Part shown: in pieces, positions 44,737 through 51,751 of the stretch | How positions within the stretch are numbered: the stretch's first letter is position 1 | How the letters are laid out: each line of letters starts with the position of its first letter | Assembly (NCBI GenBank): GCA_029781035.1 | Contig: JAKOXK010000050.1 | Span: 1 to 51,751 of the forward strand | Origin: Armatimonadota bacterium | Lineage (GTDB): Bacteria > Armatimonadota > Fimbriimonadia > Fimbriimonadales > Fimbriimonadaceae | Length of the DNA stretch: 51,751 nucleotides | Reading direction: 5' to 3' | Notes under the pieces: model-generated | What the model saw: only the letters and a program-made list of their open reading frames with translations | Databases searched by the model: none | Told to the model about the DNA's origin: nothing | Position numbers and translations under genes: made by a program

Positions 44737-45834
44737 TCAACCTCGCTTAAAGAACCGTTTGTTGACCACCTGGCCGGGAACCATGGTTCCACGCACGTCC
44801 ACGGCGCACGGTGTCTCTAGCTTGATGGAGGCGTCCAAGAAAGCAAACGCGATGCCGCATTCGAGCAGTGGCGAGAATACGCCCGACGACACGACGCCGA
44901 TCTCTCGGGATCCGTCGCTGGCGTAGACCTTCATGCCCGGCATGGGCAGTCTCTTGCCTTCAAGTCTCACTCCATGAAGTTTTGTCGGGGTTCCGTTCGC
45001 CCTGGCTTCGTTGATGAAGCGGCTTCCGTTGAACTCTTTGGTCTTTGAAACCACCCATCCCAGTCCAGCCGCGATCGGGGACATGTCGTCGCCCAGTTCG
45101 TGGCCATAGAGTGGCAAACCAGCCTCAACCCGAAGGGTGTCGCGTGATCCGAGTCCGCACGGCTCGACGCCGGCAGCGACGAGGCCGTCCCACAGCTTGA
45201 CAGCGTCGGCATTGGCGCACTGAAGTTCATAGCCGTCCTCGCCTGTGTATCCAGAGCGTGCAGCAAAGCAATCGACCCCGCAGACATCCACATCGAGAAC
45301 GCCGAAGAAAGGCGTGGACAGGACGACGTTCGGCTTCGACGAGGTTGAAGCCACGATTTTGGCGGCATCGGGACCCTGGACCGCGATCATCGATGTCTCG
45401 GCCGAGTAGTCCTCCATCGACACGTCTGAGGTGTCGAGGCTCCGCAGGTGTGCCACATCCTTGTCGTGGTTGGCTGCATTGACGACCATCTTGAACTCGG
45501 TCTCGCCGAGCCGGTAAACAATAATGTCGTCCACGAGACCGCCTCGGTCGTTTGGCAAGAGGGAGTAGTGCCCATTGCCGTAGGTCAGCGATGCGACGTC
45601 GTTGGTCGTGGCCCATTCGAGATAGTCGAGTGCGCGCGGGCCGTTGAACCGTAGCCGCGCCATATGGCTGACGTCGAACATCCCGGCCCGTTCTCGGACA
45701 GCTTTGGATTCAGCGATCACACCCTTGTATTGGACTGGAAGCATGTATCCCGCGAATTCGACCATCCGCCCGCCCAGTGCCACGTGGGCGTCGTACAGAG
45801 CGGTGACTTGGGGAGAGGTTGCGGTAGTGCTCAT
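44737..45834 (-). CDS. gcvT: Aminomethyltransferase (glycine cleavage T protein)
   Basis: 365 residues. TALYDAHVALGGRMVEFAGYMLPVQY is the family start; RAGMFDVSHMARLRFNG, NDRGGLVDDIIVYRL, FAARSGYTGEDGYELQ and the terminal OB-fold part (IGVVSSGVFSPLLECGIAFAFLD) match GcvT. It transfers the aminomethyl carbon from H protein to tetrahydrofolate. gcvH and gcvP are not beside it. An in-frame ATG at 45873 lies upstream of the TATACT box and was rejected. Confidence 0.96.
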   Translation of the reverse strand: MSTTATSPQVTALYDAHVALGGRMVEFAGYMLPVQYKGVIAESKAVRERAGMFDVSHMARLRFNGPRALDYLEWATTNDVASLTYGNGHYSLLPNDRGGLVDDIIVYRLGETEFKMVVNAANHDKDVAHLRSLDTSDVSMEDYSAETSMIAVQGPDAAKIVASTSSKPNVVLSTPFFGVLDVDVCGVDCFAARSGYTGEDGYELQCANADAVKLWDGLVAAGVEPCGLGSRDTLRVEAGLPLYGHELGDDMSPIAAGLGWVVSKTKEFNGSRFINEARANGTPTKLHGVRLEGKRLPMPGMKVYASDGSREIGVVSSGVFSPLLECGIAFAFLDASIKLETPCAVDVRGTMVPGQVVNKRFFKRG

Positions 45835-45840
45835 GAACTG

Positions 45841-45846
45841 AGTATA
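45841..45846 (-). promoter_or_regulatory. -10 box, leaderless start of gcvT at 45834
   Basis: TATACT, six-base spacer, ATG 45834, one of the clearest examples in the window. Confidence 0.65.
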
Positions 45847-46118
45847 GCCAAACCCACCTGCCTCCCCTACCATGCCGGGCCCTTCCTCTGCCTTGTTTTT
45901 TATCCATTATCTTCACAGATTTAGTTCATCTTTTATAAAGACTACAAAGGCATGCACCGACTATGTTGACAGGAGTTTCCGGTAAGGCCGTTAGGGGAGG
46001 AAGCAAGGTCGCGAACTCCCGAGTGCGGATAGTCTGGCCAAGGGCCAGGAGCCCAGAGGGCACTTCCCTCTTTCCAGACAGCGTACCGGGACTGACCAAG
46101 GGGACAGATAGACATGTG

Positions 46119-46124
46119 TATACT
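46119..46124 (+). promoter_or_regulatory. -10 box of the gene at 46141
   Basis: TATACT, 16 bases before ATG 46141, in an otherwise gene-free, partly AT-rich gap (45835-46140). The expected leader is about ten bases. An in-frame ATG at 46114 lies upstream of the box. Confidence 0.5.
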
Positions 46125-46140
46125 CTTTTCACAGACACCC

Positions 46141-46566
46141 ATGCGACGGAACGCCTTGAGCCTGGCCGCAGACGAACTCCTGTCTCGCATCGAGCGCGAC
46201 CCCCGGGCGCCTCACTACTCCGAAGACTCGTTCCGTCGGAAAGTCGACGCTTCAAACCGGCGGGCTTCGACGATTCCCCTTCCCATGGGCGGGAAGGAGG
46301 CCCAGTACTTGCTCCAACAGGAGTGGGCAGAGGTCGTCGAAGCGGCGGACCTGACCCAGCGGCAGTTAGACGTCCTCGCGATGCGTTTTGCCGGGTACAC
46401 GTTCGAAGCGATCGGTGCCAAGGGCGGGCACACCAAGCAAGGCGCACAGAACATCTTCTTTCAGGCCGCCAAGAAGCTCGCAAGAGCTTGGATGAACTAC
46501 CCTTACAGAGGACTGAGTCAAGTGTTCCGGGAAGAGGTGCGCCGTGGGAGCCGCAGACACCGGTGA
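46141..46566 (+). CDS. Sigma-70 region-4-like HTH protein
   Basis: 141 residues. The N-terminal half is charged and helical (LAADELLSRIERDPRAPHYS), the C-terminal half is a sigma-region-4-type helix-turn-helix: LTQRQLDVLAMRFAGYTFEAIGAKGGHTKQGAQNIFFQAAKKLARAW. No region 2 is present, so it is not a complete sigma factor; it may be a DNA-binding regulator or anti-sigma-like adaptor. It stands alone upstream of the zinc-ribbon/TPR operon. Confidence 0.75.
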   Translation: MRRNALSLAADELLSRIERDPRAPHYSEDSFRRKVDASNRRASTIPLPMGGKEAQYLLQQEWAEVVEAADLTQRQLDVLAMRFAGYTFEAIGAKGGHTKQGAQNIFFQAAKKLARAWMNYPYRGLSQVFREEVRRGSRRHR

Positions 46567-46636
46567 GGCCCAGGCAAGACGACCAGTACGAACCAAGCAG
46601 GTGCCTTCACACGTCTAGAAGCCGATACCCCTGCGG

Positions 46637-46642
46637 TACAAT
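46637..46642 (+). promoter_or_regulatory. -10 box of the zinc-ribbon/TPR operon
   Basis: TACAAT 30 bases before ATG 46673, giving a leader of about 24 bases. Confidence 0.4.
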
Positions 46643-46672
46643 AGGCTGTCTTCTGGGGGCCACGTAAGACCC

Positions 46673-47914
46673 ATGGTTTCTTGCAAGCATTGTGGAGCAC
46701 AAAACAACCTGAGCGGAAAGTTCTGCGCTCAGTGTGGTTGGTCGTTGGATCCGGCCGATGCGGCCGCCATGCAGAACGATGTGGCCAAGGATGTCGCGGA
46801 GGGACAGCGCCTTTTTGGGGAAAACCACCTGCCGGAGTCACTGGCTCTGGCGGACTCGGTCCTTCAGCGCGACCCGGACAATATCGCGGCTTATGCCCTT
46901 CGGGGCGACTGCTTAGAGCGATTGGGCGACATTGAGGGTGCCCTGGCGAGCTACGAGCACGTCGTCACGCTCAAACCGGATTCGCCCCTTGACCGGATCC
47001 GCGTAGCCCAGTTGCGCAGGATGGCCGCCTCGCAACCGATGTTGATCGAATCCAAACCCGACCGAAGGTATTCGATCCTCGCCGCGTGCGCCGCCTTCGT
47101 GCTGCTCGTCTCGTCGGGATCCGCAGTCGTCCTCGCCAACCACAAGGACCGCCCGAACACGGAGACCGTCGCCGCTTCCGACGAGACGACCAGTCGGCCG
47201 TTCTTGACTCCGGCTCCGGTGCCCACTCAGGGGGCCAGGACGAACTCGACGACCCCGGGCGAACAGCCTGTTGACGGCAACAAGGACGAAAACCCTGGCA
47301 AAGCGGGGACAGACGACTCCAACCCAGCCCAAGCTCACAGGCCCGATATGCGCGCCAGCAACCGGGAGAGTGGCGATCGGGTACCAGGGACCCTGCCCCC
47401 CATCGTGTCCAACGCGAACGACAACGTTCCGCTCACTCCGCCTCAGATCTATATCTCTCCTGACAACGAAAAGACGGGAGAAACGGGGACCAAGGATCCG
47501 GATCCGCAGCCGGTCGAATCTGACACCAAGAAGCCAGATACTCCGACGCACCCAGCCGTCATTGATATCAAGCCGAGTGTCGGCGACCCCACTGCCGCCG
47601 TCAACAAAGCCAAGGAAGACGCCAATGAGGGCAACAACCTCATCCGAGTGGCCCGGCAGTATTTCCTGGCAGGCGACTATTCAAAGGCGGCAAAAGCGTA
47701 CGAACAAGCGATTCGATTGGGAGTGAGCCCAGCCAGCGCCAACCATCGTCTGGCGCAATGCTACGTGAACATGAACCGCCGCGCAGACGCCTTGGCCGCC
47801 TACAAGCGCGCTCTGGCATCGTATCAGAACATGGTTCTCGCCGGCGTCGGAGACAAACGGCTGATCGAAAGCTACATGGATGAGTGTCGTCAGGCGATCA
47901 AGCTGCTGCAATGA
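46673..47914 (+). CDS. Zinc-ribbon, TPR and membrane-anchored protein
   Basis: 413 residues. VSCKHCGAQNNLSGKFCAQCGWSL is a double-CXXC zinc ribbon; residues 40-110 carry TPR-like helices (GQRLFGENHLPESLALADSVLQRDPDN, ALASYEHVVTLKPDSPL). One membrane segment (YSILAACAAFVLLVSSGSAVVLA) follows, then a long Pro/Asp/Thr-rich linker and another TPR pair (LAGDYSKAAKAYEQAIRLGVSP). It probably links a cytoplasmic zinc ribbon to an external TPR. The next gene overlaps its stop (ATGA), which shows an operon. Confidence 0.85.
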   Translation: MVSCKHCGAQNNLSGKFCAQCGWSLDPADAAAMQNDVAKDVAEGQRLFGENHLPESLALADSVLQRDPDNIAAYALRGDCLERLGDIEGALASYEHVVTLKPDSPLDRIRVAQLRRMAASQPMLIESKPDRRYSILAACAAFVLLVSSGSAVVLANHKDRPNTETVAASDETTSRPFLTPAPVPTQGARTNSTTPGEQPVDGNKDENPGKAGTDDSNPAQAHRPDMRASNRESGDRVPGTLPPIVSNANDNVPLTPPQIYISPDNEKTGETGTKDPDPQPVESDTKKPDTPTHPAVIDIKPSVGDPTAAVNKAKEDANEGNNLIRVARQYFLAGDYSKAAKAYEQAIRLGVSPASANHRLAQCYVNMNRRADALAAYKRALASYQNMVLAGVGDKRLIESYMDECRQAIKLLQ

Positions 47915-49479
47915 GGCTCCGATCTTGGGTTGCTATCCTGGCCCTCATGCCGGGAATCTGCCATGCCGCACCTGACCTGCTGATCGTGCAGACCAAGGTA
48001 CCGGTCGAAGCCGACCGCGATCCGAACTTGATGCTTGCGCCCTATGTCGCCGACGAGTTGGACAAAGAGGGCAGAGTCCGTCCCGTCGTCTGGTCGATGA
48101 CGGATCCGGTTTTTCGAGAGTGGACTTCACGAGACGTTTTTGGCCCCTTTGAGCCCAACCCTTCGCCAAGAGTGGCCCTCGATACGGCGCGTAAGCTCGG
48201 AATCGACTATGTGCTGATCGTGCAGGCCGTCTCGACCAAGCAGCAGTTCGTCCCGTCCGCCGAGCTCTTTGTCGACGGCCGAAGTAAGTGGAAGTTCGGC
48301 CCTCGGGATCCGAAAAGGAGCGACGATCTGGTCGTGGCGACCGACGGCAAGTACGACGAAAAGGCGACCAGAGCCCTTCAGGCAAAACTGCCCGACATGA
48401 TCCGTGCCGGCGGGACGTTTACGGTCTACGTCGGGAGCCTGCCGGACTGGGATGCGACCGCACGGTCCGTGTCGAGCACTTGGAGGGCGCTTCTCGGAGA
48501 GGGACCTCTCGCGTCGCTACCGGCCAGGCCCCGAGTGTCGCAGGAACCCGACCCAACTGGAGCCGAGGTCAACACGACAGTCGAGATCAGTGGAGCAGCG
48601 GATCCCGACTTGCCGAGAAAAGCGCTCGACATGGCGCAGCAGGGAAAGGCTGACCAGGCCGTGATACTGGTGCGCGAAGCTTGTGATCTCAAACCGTTCG
48701 ACACGGAACTTCGGAAGACTCTGGTGGCGGTCGAAAAGGCTGCTGGGCTTCTTCGCGAAGCTGCAGACGCTTCGCAGCTCGCCGCCAAGCTGGATCCTGG
48801 AGACAGCTCACTCTGGCTGTTGGCTGCCAGTTCCTGGATTGATGTCTGTGACGCGGAAAGAGCCCGCGACTCCCTGAAGGAAGCTCAAGCGAGAGGAGCC
48901 TCAGGCCCGGAGGTCAACCGCATTGAAGCAGACATAGCCCTCTTAGGGGGCGAAGCCAAGAAGGCGGAGGGTCTCTATGTGTCGCTCAAGGATCCGTCAG
49001 TCGTCTGGCGTCTGGCTCTGGCGGCGGCGCTTGCCGGTGATCTTCCGACTTGCGAAAAGGCCCTCGAGTCTCTCCAGAGCGGCCCCCTGGAGCAACGCGA
49101 CTACCAGACCCTGGTGCTGCTGCTCGACCGGTCGCTAGAGCCCTGGGTAACCAGTGTCCGTGATCTGGTACCAATGGTTCGGATGCACCCCGGTGACCCT
49201 CAAGCGCTCCAGAAAGCAGAGACCGTCAACAAGGTCGCGACTGGTCTGGCAGATATCGTTTCGAAGGTCGTGGCGCCTGAACGGCACAAGGAGTCTCACG
49301 AGGCAAGACGGCTGGCACACATTTTGCTGGCTCAGTCGACATTAGAAGCACTCCATTTTGCAAAGTCGAACGATCCGGACACTGGAGAAGAAGCGGTCGC
49401 GAGTCTAGGACAAGCGCTCCGACTGTTCCCCGGGGTGAAAGAGAAGTTCAACTTGGAACTCAAGTATGGAGGCTCCTGA
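47911..49479 (+). CDS. Exported TPR protein
   Basis: 522 residues. Signal peptide (MRLRSWVAILALMPGICHA). The first 200 residues form an alpha/beta domain (DLLIVQTKVPVEADRDPN, LDTARKLGIDYVLIVQAV) like a CsgG/TolB-type N-module, followed by TPR helices (KALDMAQQGKADQAVILVREACDLKPF, LWLLAASSWIDVCDAERARDSLKEAQARG). ATG 47911 overlaps the preceding stop by four bases; a frame open from 47884 has no signal peptide. Followed 15 bases later by the PilZ gene. Confidence 0.85.
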   Translation: MRLRSWVAILALMPGICHAAPDLLIVQTKVPVEADRDPNLMLAPYVADELDKEGRVRPVVWSMTDPVFREWTSRDVFGPFEPNPSPRVALDTARKLGIDYVLIVQAVSTKQQFVPSAELFVDGRSKWKFGPRDPKRSDDLVVATDGKYDEKATRALQAKLPDMIRAGGTFTVYVGSLPDWDATARSVSSTWRALLGEGPLASLPARPRVSQEPDPTGAEVNTTVEISGAADPDLPRKALDMAQQGKADQAVILVREACDLKPFDTELRKTLVAVEKAAGLLREAADASQLAAKLDPGDSSLWLLAASSWIDVCDAERARDSLKEAQARGASGPEVNRIEADIALLGGEAKKAEGLYVSLKDPSVVWRLALAAALAGDLPTCEKALESLQSGPLEQRDYQTLVLLLDRSLEPWVTSVRDLVPMVRMHPGDPQALQKAETVNKVATGLADIVSKVVAPERHKESHEARRLAHILLAQSTLEALHFAKSNDPDTGEEAVASLGQALRLFPGVKEKFNLELKYGGS

Positions 49480-49494
49480 GTTGAGATTGAAGCG

Positions 49495-50148
49495 ATGGAA
49501 GGACTTGGCGAACTGCTCTTACTCATGGGCGGCGTTTTCGCTGTCTCCTATGTGATTTCGAGGGCACTTGTCGAGCGTCATCCCCGCAGATCGTTACCTG
49601 ACCTTCCGCCTCACGCCAAGTTGAGGCTTCTGGCACCTTCCGGCACATACCGGTGCCACCTCCTTGCGGTCCGCGGCGACGGACTGACAATAACAGCCCC
49701 TCTTCACCGGGACAGCCACGTGCCCCTGCGGGTCGGAGAGGTCGTCGTTGCCCAGACCTGCGTTTCAGACGGGATTGTCACGTTCCGTTCGACCGTGTTG
49801 GGCCGGGACAAGACTCACCACCAGTTCACGCTGTCGCTGCCAGAGTTCGTCCGAACTTCAGACCGAAGGAGCGAGCCGAGACTGACGACAGTCAGCGGCC
49901 AGCAAGGGTTCGTCAATGGAGTGCCCGTCAGGTTGGTAGACCTGTCCGCAGGCGGAGCCAAGATAGAGTTGTCGACGCCCTCAGTATGCGCCGGCGATTG
50001 GTGTGTCCTCGAACTTCCCGACCGGCTTGGGGTTGCCGAGGGACATGCCCTGGAGCTGAGTGACGGAACGGACAGCGCCGGTGCGAGTGTAATTCACGTC
50101 AGGATGTGCTTCGACTCGCCTCTTTCTCTCCTCCGGGCTGCGGAGTGA
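49495..50148 (+). CDS. Membrane-anchored PilZ-domain protein
   Basis: 217 residues. One N-terminal membrane helix (LGELLLLMGGVFAVSYVISRAL), a YcgR-N-like barrel (HAKLRLLAPSGTYRCHLLAVRGDGLTITAP) and a C-terminal PilZ domain with RRSEPR (RxxxR) and VDLSAGGAKIEL (D-x-S-x-x-G), the c-di-GMP-binding motifs. It likely senses c-di-GMP at the membrane and may control the envelope proteins encoded with it. Its 3' end overlaps the convergent amidohydrolase gene by 50 bases. Confidence 0.88.
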   Translation: MEGLGELLLLMGGVFAVSYVISRALVERHPRRSLPDLPPHAKLRLLAPSGTYRCHLLAVRGDGLTITAPLHRDSHVPLRVGEVVVAQTCVSDGIVTFRSTVLGRDKTHHQFTLSLPEFVRTSDRRSEPRLTTVSGQQGFVNGVPVRLVDLSAGGAKIELSTPSVCAGDWCVLELPDRLGVAEGHALELSDGTDSAGASVIHVRMCFDSPLSLLRAAE

Positions 50149-51658
50149 AAACGGCAACGCCACTACAGTGAACCGACCTCAGGCTCTCTTTGGACGGAAT
50201 GCCGTCAAAGACTTGAAAATCCGCGAGTCGGCCTGGTTCGATTGCGCCCATGGATCCGGCGTCTCCATTGGCTTCCGCCGCATCTCGGGTCGTCAATCTA
50301 AGGGCCTCGAGCATCGTCACGTTCTCGGCGGCATCAAAGCCGCTCGGCCGATCGACAGCCGCATTGATTCCATCCCAAGGATCCCCTGGAACGATCGGTC
50401 GGTCGCTGCTAAAGCTGAGGGGTGCCCCCGCATCGAGTAACGATCGACAGCGTTTGAGAGATGCTGCACGCTCCGGGCCGAGTTGCTTCATATACGAGTG
50501 CCCAAACCGGAGAAGGAACTCAGGCTGCATCGTAACGCGGCAGCGAAGGGCGGCCAGGCGAGCCACTTGAGGGTCGCTCAGCATCATCGCGTGTTCGATC
50601 CGGTGCCTCTTCGGATCTTGGGTTCGACTGAACGCATCCATGACGAGGTCAGTCGACCGGTCACCAATGCTGTGGACAGCCACTGACCACCCCTCCTTGT
50701 CGGCACGATCGACCATCTCGTGAAAGCGCTCTGGGGTGTAGATCAGTTGACCGTTGCCGCCCGTCGTTAGAAACGCGCCCGAGATGGCGGCCGTCGCCGA
50801 TCCGATCGCGCCATCGGCAAAGATCTTTGTCCCGGCGAGCCGGCAACGGTCGGAGTCCATCGCTTGGACTATTTCGGCAAGCCGGGATCTCGGTATAGCT
50901 CGTGGCCCGAACACTGTGCCCCACTGGGCGTACAGTCGGAGGCGGATGGGGCAACCGCCTTGTGACGCTTCATGGTAGGCCAGCAGTTCGCGCTCAAGGT
51001 TCCAACGGCCCGTCATCATGTCGCTTGCGCATGTGATGCCCAGTTCGCTCATGCGCGATCCGGCTCTCACGACTGCGTCCGTCATCTCCTGCAACGTCGG
51101 CTCGGGGGCGGCCGAACTCACCCGCTCGTGGGCCCGCTCGAGGAGCACACCAGTCAGGACGCCAGTATCGTCTCGGACGAATGTGCCGCCGATGGGGTCG
51201 ACCGTGCCTGGCTCGATACCAGCCAGTTCGAGGGCCTTTGTGTTGGCAATGCTGGCATGCCCGTTAGAGTGCCTGAGCAGGACCGGACGGTCAGGTGCCA
51301 CAGCGTCCAACTCGAAGCGCGTCAGGTGCCGTGCGTCATCGAACTTCGTCTGGTCGTAGTGGACGGCAAGCAACCAGCCGTCCGGATGATCCTTTGCCCA
51401 CCCCCGCACGGCTTCGACAACTTGCTCTCGATTTATGCATGTTCCAAGGTGAAGTTTCTGCATATCGAGACCCATCGGTATAATGTGACAGTGGGCATCG
51501 ACGAAGCCTGGCAGGATTGTCGCCCCTGTCAAGTCCTCGATCGTTCCCGAAGGATCCGGACGTTCAAACTTCCCGTTCACAACAGAGAATTCGAGGGCCC
51601 GGCCCTCAGCATCCCGACCGCCGATGTAGGTTCTCGTTTGGCTAGCGGTGTGTTGCAT
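50099..51658 (-). CDS. Amidohydrolase (YtcJ-like, amidohydrolase_3 family)
   Basis: 519 residues. Composite fold: N-terminal strands, LTGATILPGFVDAHCHIIPMG (metal-binding H-x-H), SDMMTG, KIFADGAIGSATAAISGAF, AVHSIGDRSTDLVMDAF, HRIEHAMML and FSSDRPIVPGDPWDGI (last-barrel Asp), ending RLADFQVFD. Related enzymes hydrolyse N-acyl or formamide bonds; the substrate is unknown. No ribosome-binding site is clear; it may be coupled to the partial membrane-protein gene 17 bases upstream. Confidence 0.92.
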   Translation of the reverse strand: MQHTASQTRTYIGGRDAEGRALEFSVVNGKFERPDPSGTIEDLTGATILPGFVDAHCHIIPMGLDMQKLHLGTCINREQVVEAVRGWAKDHPDGWLLAVHYDQTKFDDARHLTRFELDAVAPDRPVLLRHSNGHASIANTKALELAGIEPGTVDPIGGTFVRDDTGVLTGVLLERAHERVSSAAPEPTLQEMTDAVVRAGSRMSELGITCASDMMTGRWNLERELLAYHEASQGGCPIRLRLYAQWGTVFGPRAIPRSRLAEIVQAMDSDRCRLAGTKIFADGAIGSATAAISGAFLTTGGNGQLIYTPERFHEMVDRADKEGWSVAVHSIGDRSTDLVMDAFSRTQDPKRHRIEHAMMLSDPQVARLAALRCRVTMQPEFLLRFGHSYMKQLGPERAASLKRCRSLLDAGAPLSFSSDRPIVPGDPWDGINAAVDRPSGFDAAENVTMLEALRLTTRDAAEANGDAGSMGAIEPGRLADFQVFDGIPSKESLRSVHCSGVAVFTPQPGGEKEASRSTS

Positions 51659-51675
51659 GGTTTGGATGGGAGGTC

Positions 51676-51751
51676 TCAGTGTCGGAGGAACTGGTCGGCG
51701 AGAACAAACGCGAAGAGTCCGATGGATACAAAACCATTGAGGGTGAAGAAC
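51676..51751 (-). CDS. C-terminal end of a membrane protein (cut by window edge)
   Basis: Minus-strand frame reaching from the window edge to TGA at 51676-51678. The last 24 residues form a hydrophobic helix (TLNGFVSIGLFAFVLADQF) and a short basic end. The rest is outside the window. Its stop lies 17 bases before the amidohydrolase start, so the two are probably in one operon. Confidence 0.55.
   Translation of the reverse strand, partial: FFTLNGFVSIGLFAFVLADQFLRH

Overview
The window is GC-rich bacterial chromosome with short intergenic gaps, many small monocistronic genes and many exported proteins. The gene mix suggests an environmental member of Armatimonadota, perhaps Fimbriimonadia: seven DinB-like proteins, a CIRCE-controlled groES/groEL, a furA-katG pair, GH36 and GH43-like enzymes, an octaheme cytochrome, and HAF- and PQQ-repeat surface proteins. 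This assignment is an inference from gene content. No rRNA, tRNA or CRISPR was seen.

Layout. 1-4 kb: an exported protein cut by the window edge, an SNase-like/sialidase-like exported pair and a GH43-like enzyme. 4-15 kb: an RRM RNA-binding protein, six DinB-like proteins, a YbjN-like exported protein, an SGNH hydrolase that runs into a nitronate monooxygenase gene, DUF1905, a VOC-helical fusion and a GH36 alpha-galactosidase. 15-18.4 kb: a decayed trmO fragment, then an arsR - permease - thioredoxin - thioredoxin - ccdA operon behind a palindromic operator. 18.4-24.4 kb: GNAT, octaheme cytochrome, YggT, a seventh DinB and a cupin. 24.6-27 kb: two secreted proteins sharing a new C-terminal domain. 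27.7-31.8 kb: furA-katG, an esterase and DUF1801. 32.2-37.9 kb: a repeat-rich accessory stretch with two arrays of 21-bp-period palindromes, dispersed repeats, a PQQ-propeller protein and a RAYT transposase bracketed by REP pairs. 38-41 kb: groES, an inserted four-helix-bundle fusion gene and groEL, under two CIRCE-like operators. 41-43.8 kb: two more proteins with the shared domain. 44-51.7 kb: VOC, gcvT, a sigma-region-4-like protein, a zinc-ribbon/TPR - TPR - PilZ operon and an amidohydrolase.

Three things stand out. First, six secreted proteins of otherwise different architecture share a domain of about 130-155 residues with a CKFIVP motif and a second cysteine near its end; I do not recognise it as a named family. 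Second, sixteen genes have an A-N3-T hexamer (TANNNT or CANNNT) ending 6-8 nt before the start codon, the geometry expected of leaderless mRNAs; this also corrects several start codons. Third, 34490-34678 carries nine units at exactly 21 bp, most of them 15-nt odd palindromes whose arm sequences change while symmetry is largely kept, and a shorter array of the same period lies 0.9 kb upstream.
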